Shown here: in pieces, positions 59,801 through 64,000 of the stretch
Layout of the letters: each line of letters starts with the position of its first letter
Position numbering within the stretch: the stretch's first letter is position 1
From: Enchytraeus crypticus
Lineage: Eukaryota > Annelida > Clitellata > Enchytraeida > Enchytraeidae
Direction: 5' to 3'
Assembly: GCA_905160935.1 (NCBI GenBank)
Contig: CAJHZI010000818.1
Coordinates: forward strand, 2,411,001-2,475,000
Length of the DNA: 64,000 bases
Made by a program: the position numbers and the translations under genes
The notes under the pieces: model-generated
The model's input: the letters and a program-made list of their open reading frames with translations, nothing else
What the model was told of the DNA's origin: nothing
Database searches by the model: none

Positions 59801-62304
59801 TTAGCGGACAAGAAGTGGTAGCAGTGAGGAGTTATATATGGAAAGCAGTGGTAGCACTGATAATTTCTAGATTTTCTACAGTGGTAGCACTGATAATTTC
59901 TAGATTTTCTACAGTGGTAGCACTGATAATTTCTAGATATAAAGCAGTGGTAACGCTGATAACTTTTGGATTTCCAGCAGTGGTAACACTGAAAATTCTG
60001 GATACCTTACAATGATAACACTGATAATTTCTAGATGGAACCCATTGGCAGCACTGATAATTTCTAGATACCCAGTTGTGGCCGCACAGGAATCGTTGCT
60101 TGCAGTAAATCCGTAACGACAGCCGATGGAGCGAAAGAGGCGCCTAGAGAATGTGAGATCACGCGACAGCGCCCAGTCTCTAGCCCGTCACTACATAAAC
60201 CACCCCGTCAACCAAACCCGTCTCTATATCTCCCTCGACACCACAGACGCCTATCCGACCGATTCATTTCCCGTCTGTTTCCCTCCTACAACTATCGGGG
60301 CTGCAGTAGCGGCCGCTTTGGATCTGTTTTTTTCATTTAAAGTCGTACTTTCCGGTTAAATAGCTTAGACGGTATCATACGCTGTCTTTTCAAGCATTTG
60401 TGGGTTCTGTTTTCACAGGTGCTCACTGTAATTACTGTAGACTGCAGAGTGTTGATTGAGCTAAGCAACAAAGTTAAGTTTTAGTTAAGAAAAATACTTA
60501 AATCCAGCTTTGCATATTGCCCTGTCTCTCCCTCGCTTTGCAGACCAGTGGCAGATAGGTGCAAACAAATGTAAATGCATATTCACATGAAAATCCTCCA
60601 CTTTTTCTATCTTTTGATTATCTATTCACATCCATATACGGATGTGTTATCAAATAGGCTAGCGTTCCAGGTCTCAATATTTCTAGAAATCTCTCTCAAA
60701 TCATTCTAAGTTCTATTTCAAGTTTTAGCAAAGCCTCTTAGAGCTTCCTCCGCCACTTCCTTCAGTGTTTAGTTTAGTGTCATGTTTAGTGTCTGTATCC
60801 ATTCTATGTGATTTTGATGTGAACGAAAACTCAGTTCTAGTCACTATTTACTAAGGTACCAACATGTAAAATTGTTATGATGGATTGCTTTTCCGTGTAC
60901 AGCATGTGTAATGCCATGAACATATTTACGATCGTTCTCCTTAAAAACTTAGAAATTCAAATATCATTCCATTGTTTCATTGATAAGATAGATAACCCTT
61001 TAAGTTGGAATAATATTTGCATATTATATTATTATTACATTAATATAATATGCAATAATATGCAACCATTCTTGCAAGAAATGATGAAAACGATGCAACT
61101 CAAGATGATTTTCTAATTTGCCTGTAATTCAATATTTCCTAAGCCAGATTTTGGAAATTATGCTGTGAGGGAGTAAACAGCGTTACCATCTGTCGCCTTG
61201 TTGGATTTTATTTTGCAAAAGTTTTATATATCATACTGTCTATTATAAAATCTTGAAAACGGTATACTATTAAATCTACATACAACTAGTTATATTACAC
61301 ATAGTAACTTTAACTTTCTTTATTTAATTAATGTAATATAGTTAATTTCTTAATTTCTGATTAAATTAGTAACCTAAGTAAGCGTCATTTTAGCTAGTAT
61401 GCAACTATTGTTAACCAATGTAGCCAATGACCGTTGATAAGAACACAAGCAATGACTTCATATCATAATTCCTAATCATGCTTCTTCTTTTTATCAGACA
61501 TAAGTCCTCATATAGAACCGCTAACAGTCCAAATTGCTGCTTCGTCGATTCACATCATTCGACCGGTCAAATATTCTAAACTTTTGAGAAGCAATTCATC
61601 ACGCCTCTGACACACGTCTCTTACTCATCAGGCTCTCGATCGAGTCCTTGCAGCGACTTGTCAAACTGTTTCTGCTAAACTGCTCCCCATCGTTAATGTG
61701 ACGAAGCATAATCTTTAAATAAACTGAAGCCTACATGTAGATACATTCACACACAAGTTCTAACCAAACACAAATCTCTAAAAGTTTATCATTTTAATTT
61801 GTATCAAAAATTCTTATTTTGCGTCACAAACTGGTATTGAGATATCCAAAGGTTAACCGCTTAAGATTTTTGGACTTGTTAAGTACCGGTGTACCTCCAA
61901 TACCATTCAACATAGATGCAGTTAAACGAGGTTTTTATTTAATCTGTCCCTTAGTCCATATTCAAGTACATGAATATAGAGAAATCAAAACAATACAATC
62001 AATGCAATATTATTGAGAATATTTCGAAGGCAGAATATATGCGATACGACAGCTTTAATAACAAATTTATTGTTGAACTAAATCTTGTAAATATTACGAT
62101 CTCAATATAACTTTTTATAAATGCATAATCACTCATCAGGTTATACAAACATTCAACTATTACACAATTAGATCTAATTCTATATTAGTTTCACAATGAA
62201 ATTACTGTACTAAATAACATAAAACATCATAAAAGCAATCATGACTTACCTGAACTGAGTGTTAACTCTATCAGAACCAATGCAACAAAAACGTGTGCAA
62301 TCAT
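50060..62304 (-). CDS. Type I membrane protein: signal peptide, SUEL lectin, CUB-like, Sushi-like, TM, cytosolic tail (seven exons)
   Basis: Exons: 62304-62250, 56824-56734, 55882-55692, 54573-54157, 53397-53245, 52123-52036 and 50849-50060, giving 1785 bp and 594 residues with every junction in phase. Residues 1-19 form a signal peptide (MIAHVFVALVLIELTLSSA). 24-112 is a galactose-binding SUEL lectin domain: CAFDEVILVQSARYGRIR, then six further Cys ending YLEASYDC. 114-251 is CUB-like (ECPWEIIVPRGQRINLTL, later CEFLIRFEGC). 253-300 holds four Cys and a Trp in CCP/Sushi order (GCAD, IWCN, LTC, HW, NNC). A helix spans about 304-327 (ILLLIGVCVSMGVAFCVVLI). The 262-residue tail is Ser/Thr-rich with several Tyr. 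N-glycosylation sequons occur in the ectodomain. A cell-surface recognition or adhesion role is inferred; no orthologue name is recalled. Confidence 0.88.
51072..51135 (-). mobile_element. 3' end of LINE family E in receptor intron 6
   Basis: GCAGTGCCAACTGGCAGGTC and CATGGTATG on plus match the inverted 3' end. A short remnant. Confidence 0.55.
52255..52450 (-). mobile_element. LINE family E C-terminal fragment in receptor intron 5
   Basis: The minus strand reads DRIEWNSYMLWACH-stop at its end, parallel to the copy at 19250. Upstream frames are broken. Confidence 0.65.
53386..53594. repeat. Tandem duplication covering the acceptor of receptor exon 5
   Basis: About 92 bp starting at 53386 recurs at 53502 (offset 116), with about 90 percent identity. 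The copied segment includes the first 12 bp of the Sushi exon, its CAATAG acceptor and the upstream region. The distal copy keeps GCAGCAATAG-GTTGGGCAG, so an intact-looking decoy acceptor lies 116 bp upstream of the real one. Confidence 0.9.
54633..54870 (-). repeat. SINE-B copy
   Basis: Same layout as 13856-14098: TAGCGTAGGGGTAACG, GGGTTCGAATCCCAGCC, and 3' end TTTCACTATAATGC. It lies 60 bp from the CUB exon acceptor. Confidence 0.85.
55338..55545 (+). repeat. Family D copy with (GAT)n tail
   Basis: GTTGTGTCCGGGTTGC, CACGTGTCGTAGAAGGCGA, TGACCCTGGTTAAACTGGG and (GAT)n. In receptor intron 3. Confidence 0.78.
55918..56700 (-). repeat. Cluster: SINE-A fragment, SINE-A copy, SINE-B copy
   Basis: SINE-A 3' part at 55918-55972, full SINE-A at 56252-56380 and SINE-B at 56468-56700, all minus. 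They fill receptor intron 2 between the two SUEL exons, with the SINE-B starting 34 bp from the exon 2 donor. Confidence 0.82.
57925..58062 (+). repeat. SINE-A copy, full length
   Basis: GGCTGGAGCGAGTGGCGATG, GGGGTTCAAATCCTGGGC and GAGGAAACTGACGTTAAC, then TTAGCTTTAGC and a T-run. It has an 8-bp insertion before the B box compared with other copies. Confidence 0.87.
58080..58460. repeat. (ATT)n tracts, SINE-C head and a SINE tail
   Basis: ATT tracts at about 58082-58120, 58198-58230, 58350-58380 and 58383-58450. Between them lie a SINE-C-like head (GTGCTCGATGTTTTC) and a plus-strand tail (GGGGAAACTGACGTTTACG). Confidence 0.65.
59572..60085. repeat. 33-bp minisatellite with a hairpin in each unit, split by a SINE tail
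   Basis: Unit near CAGTGGTAGCACTGATAATT plus TCTAGATTTTCTA; about 12-14 copies, the best three at 59879-59975. Each has the inverted repeat CAGTG-GTAG-CACTG. A SINE-A tail (59646-59697) interrupts the array. The 77-codon frame at 59782-60015 is an artefact. Confidence 0.88.
62250..62304 (-). CDS. Receptor-like gene first coding exon, signal peptide
   Basis: This 55-bp exon encodes MIAHVFVALVLIELTLSS and ends with a GTAAGT donor in phase 1, matching the acceptor at 56825 (TTTGCTAACAG). The junction gives Ala19, a plausible signal-peptidase site before PVEYC. An upstream ATG in another frame meets a stop after four codons. The 5.4-kb intron after a signal-peptide exon is common for exon-shuffled receptors. 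Confidence 0.82.
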
Positions 62305-62481
62305 GAAGCAGTTTAATCTTAGCTGGATCTTTTCATGAGATGTTAGATAATGCATTTATACTTAGTGTTTCGGCTATCATTTCCTTTCTAACACTGCGTC
62401 ATTTAGACAAAATTAGCCAAAACAAATAACTATAAGTCTGCTGGATTAATTCATAATACTCTTTTACTGGTATTTAAAGAA

Positions 62482-62606
62482 AGCTAAAAAGCTAAGGTTA
62501 ACGTCAGTTTCCTCACTCGAAAGCGATGTCAGTGACGGGCGAGCCCAGGATTTGAACCCGCACCTACTGATCCGCGGTCGAATATCTTTCCGAAGTCGGT
62601 AAGATA
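62482..62606 (-). repeat. SINE-A copy, full length
   Basis: Minus strand: GACTTCGGAAAGATATTCG, GGGTTCAAATCCTGGGC and GAGGAAACTGACGTTAACC. It lies about 180 bp upstream of the receptor ATG. Confidence 0.85.
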
Positions 62607-63085
62607 AACTATTATTTGTTAATAAATAGCAGTCGGTAGACAATGCATTTCAATAATTAATAAATGATCAATAATATCCGATACTGCTTCTTTACAACTC
62701 TAATTAATAAATTTAACAATTATATATTTGTGTGCAGCAAATAGTCAAATCAAGATAATTTAAATTTAGAGCAAAACACTAAATATTGGAAGAAAATTAT
62801 TGTCTATAAATTCTATAAATTTAAATGTATATTTTGCGTATTAATAATTAATATTGTAGACTATATATCCTGCACACCTGTTACATATACAAATGTAAAT
62901 ACTATCCGGTGCACGGTGTTGATAGATTTCAGTAAAATTCCATATTTGTATATTATTTTTAAAAAGTCTTTGTGGGCAAACTGCTGAAGAATTTATCATT
63001 TCTAAAATATTGAAGGGCAATCCTCAGCTATTGGGCGATAATAAAATAATATCACGTTCATTAAATATTAGTGCAATACTAGTAT

Positions 63086-63088
<3 letters not shown>

Positions 63089-63159
<71 letters not shown>

Positions 63160-63295
63160 GATGGGAATCGAACCGAACCCGAACCGAACCCTAAAATCTA
63201 GAATTTTGACCGAACCGAACTGAACTCAAACCCTGACTCTGACCGAATCCGAACCGAACCCGAACCCAGACTTTGTCCAAACCGAACTAAACCAA
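63089..63295. repeat. (TA)n followed by degenerate (GAACC)n
   Basis: TA tract at 63089-63155, then GAATCGAACCGAACCCGAAC-type repeats with 5- and 6-bp steps to about 63295. The minus strand is G-rich (GGGTTCGGTTC). Confidence 0.85.
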
Positions 63296-63414
63296 ACTCT
63301 TGGAGTTCCTCTCTTCTTCACCAGCCTGACATTAAATAAAGATAGTAAGAACAATACAAATATATATTAGTTTTTGCATTTACATGCCTTACAGTATCTA
63401 ACAACATATATTCA

Positions 63415-63580
63415 GGTAAGGCTGGTTCCGACACAAATTTTAAAATGGCAGCGGTACGAAGGAATGGTAGCGGGAATCGAGACGGGCCTACAGAAGATAA
63501 TGGCTAGTCTGAATGATACGGCATTGAAATATGAAATGAAGATTAACATCAAAGTGACAAAAGTGATGAGAGTATAACAT
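63415..63580 (+). mobile_element. LINE RT fragment (catalytic-motif region)
   Basis: Reads MVAGIETGLQKIMASLND, then TALKYEMKINIKVTKVMRV, the segment after the ADD motif of many invertebrate LINEs (typical KYGMKINxKKTKVMRI). The ADD itself is degraded. Possibly the same family as the E 3' ends. Confidence 0.75.
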
Positions 63581-64000
63581 AAAAATCTGAAAATGCTCGA
63601 ATCAATCTAGGTTGATTTGTTCTTGTTAAATGCAAATTATGACTTTTTTCTAATTTTAGTGTGCTACCTAAATATTTTTGCAGCCAGATTTACAAATAAT
63701 TATATATGACATTCTATATGTGTTAAGGCTATCTGGAGTAAATAATTTTGCACCACAGCAATGCAATAATTGCATAACTATTTTCGTAACTTCATAATTG
63801 ATCTGAGAGTTTTAAATTTGAAACCCAAAGATAAATTCTGAAGCTTACTACTGGTTAGTTGATAGCAAACGGTGTATATTATGATCATTTTTCTATGGAA
63901 GTACACGTGTTTACTAAATCATCTCTATTTGACATTTTTATGTTACTAAATTGCACTTTGTCTCTGAAATATTGGATCAAATTCTAGCCAAGACATTTCC

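Larger units (their letters stand above)
62305..64000. other. Upstream flank of the receptor gene
   Basis: It contains a SINE-A copy, a (TA)n tract, a GAACC repeat and a LINE fragment, listed separately. No promoter element was recognised in the AT-rich DNA above 62304, and 63.6-64.0 kb shows nothing. Confidence 0.55.

Overview
The window is AT-rich, repeat-laden animal nuclear DNA. The evidence is spliced genes with GT-AG introns, a motile-cilium gene, tRNA-derived SINEs, several LINE families, hAT-like elements and long (TA)n/(GA)n microsatellites. An invertebrate, possibly a mollusc or other lophotrochozoan, is my best guess; that is inference only. I saw no bacterial-style operons, no CRISPR array, no free-standing tRNA or rRNA gene and no retrovirus-like element.

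Three protein-coding genes, all on the minus strand, can be rebuilt exon by exon with consistent reading phase. (1) 12569 to 1166: an MFSD6-like major-facilitator membrane protein in six exons, about 946 residues. It has a very acidic loop and a similar Tyr-Gly motif near both ends. (2) 46524 to 36820: the axonemal coiled-coil protein CFAP45, complete in nine exons and 550 residues. Its first coding exon holds only the ATG, its last encodes 24 residues, and an RFX-type X-box lies about 160 bp upstream. (3) 62304 to 50060: a single-pass receptor-like protein of 594 residues in seven exons. It has a signal peptide, SUEL lectin, CUB-like and Sushi-like domains, one membrane helix and a 262-residue tail.

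The rest is non-coding. 12.6-36.8 kb is a gene-poor interval with a LINE reverse-transcriptase copy (21.3-23.6 kb), a LINE endonuclease fragment (30.0-30.9 kb), many tandem repeats, two perfect hairpins and a small CpG-rich islet (13.62-13.86 kb). 46.5-50.0 kb holds two hAT-like elements with 8-bp target duplications. Introns and spacers share at least two tRNA-derived SINE families, a third SINE-like family that shares one of their tails, an unclassified (GAT)n-tailed repeat, and many 3' ends of one LINE whose stop codon runs almost directly into a microsatellite.

The most unusual signals are: tandem repeats that have copied real splice sites (a donor in CFAP45 intron 8 and an acceptor in receptor intron 4), domain-sized symmetric exons in the receptor gene, a 33-bp minisatellite in which each unit carries a hairpin, and a perfect 15-bp minisatellite open in several frames. 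No operon-like cooperation between the three genes is visible; they share only orientation.
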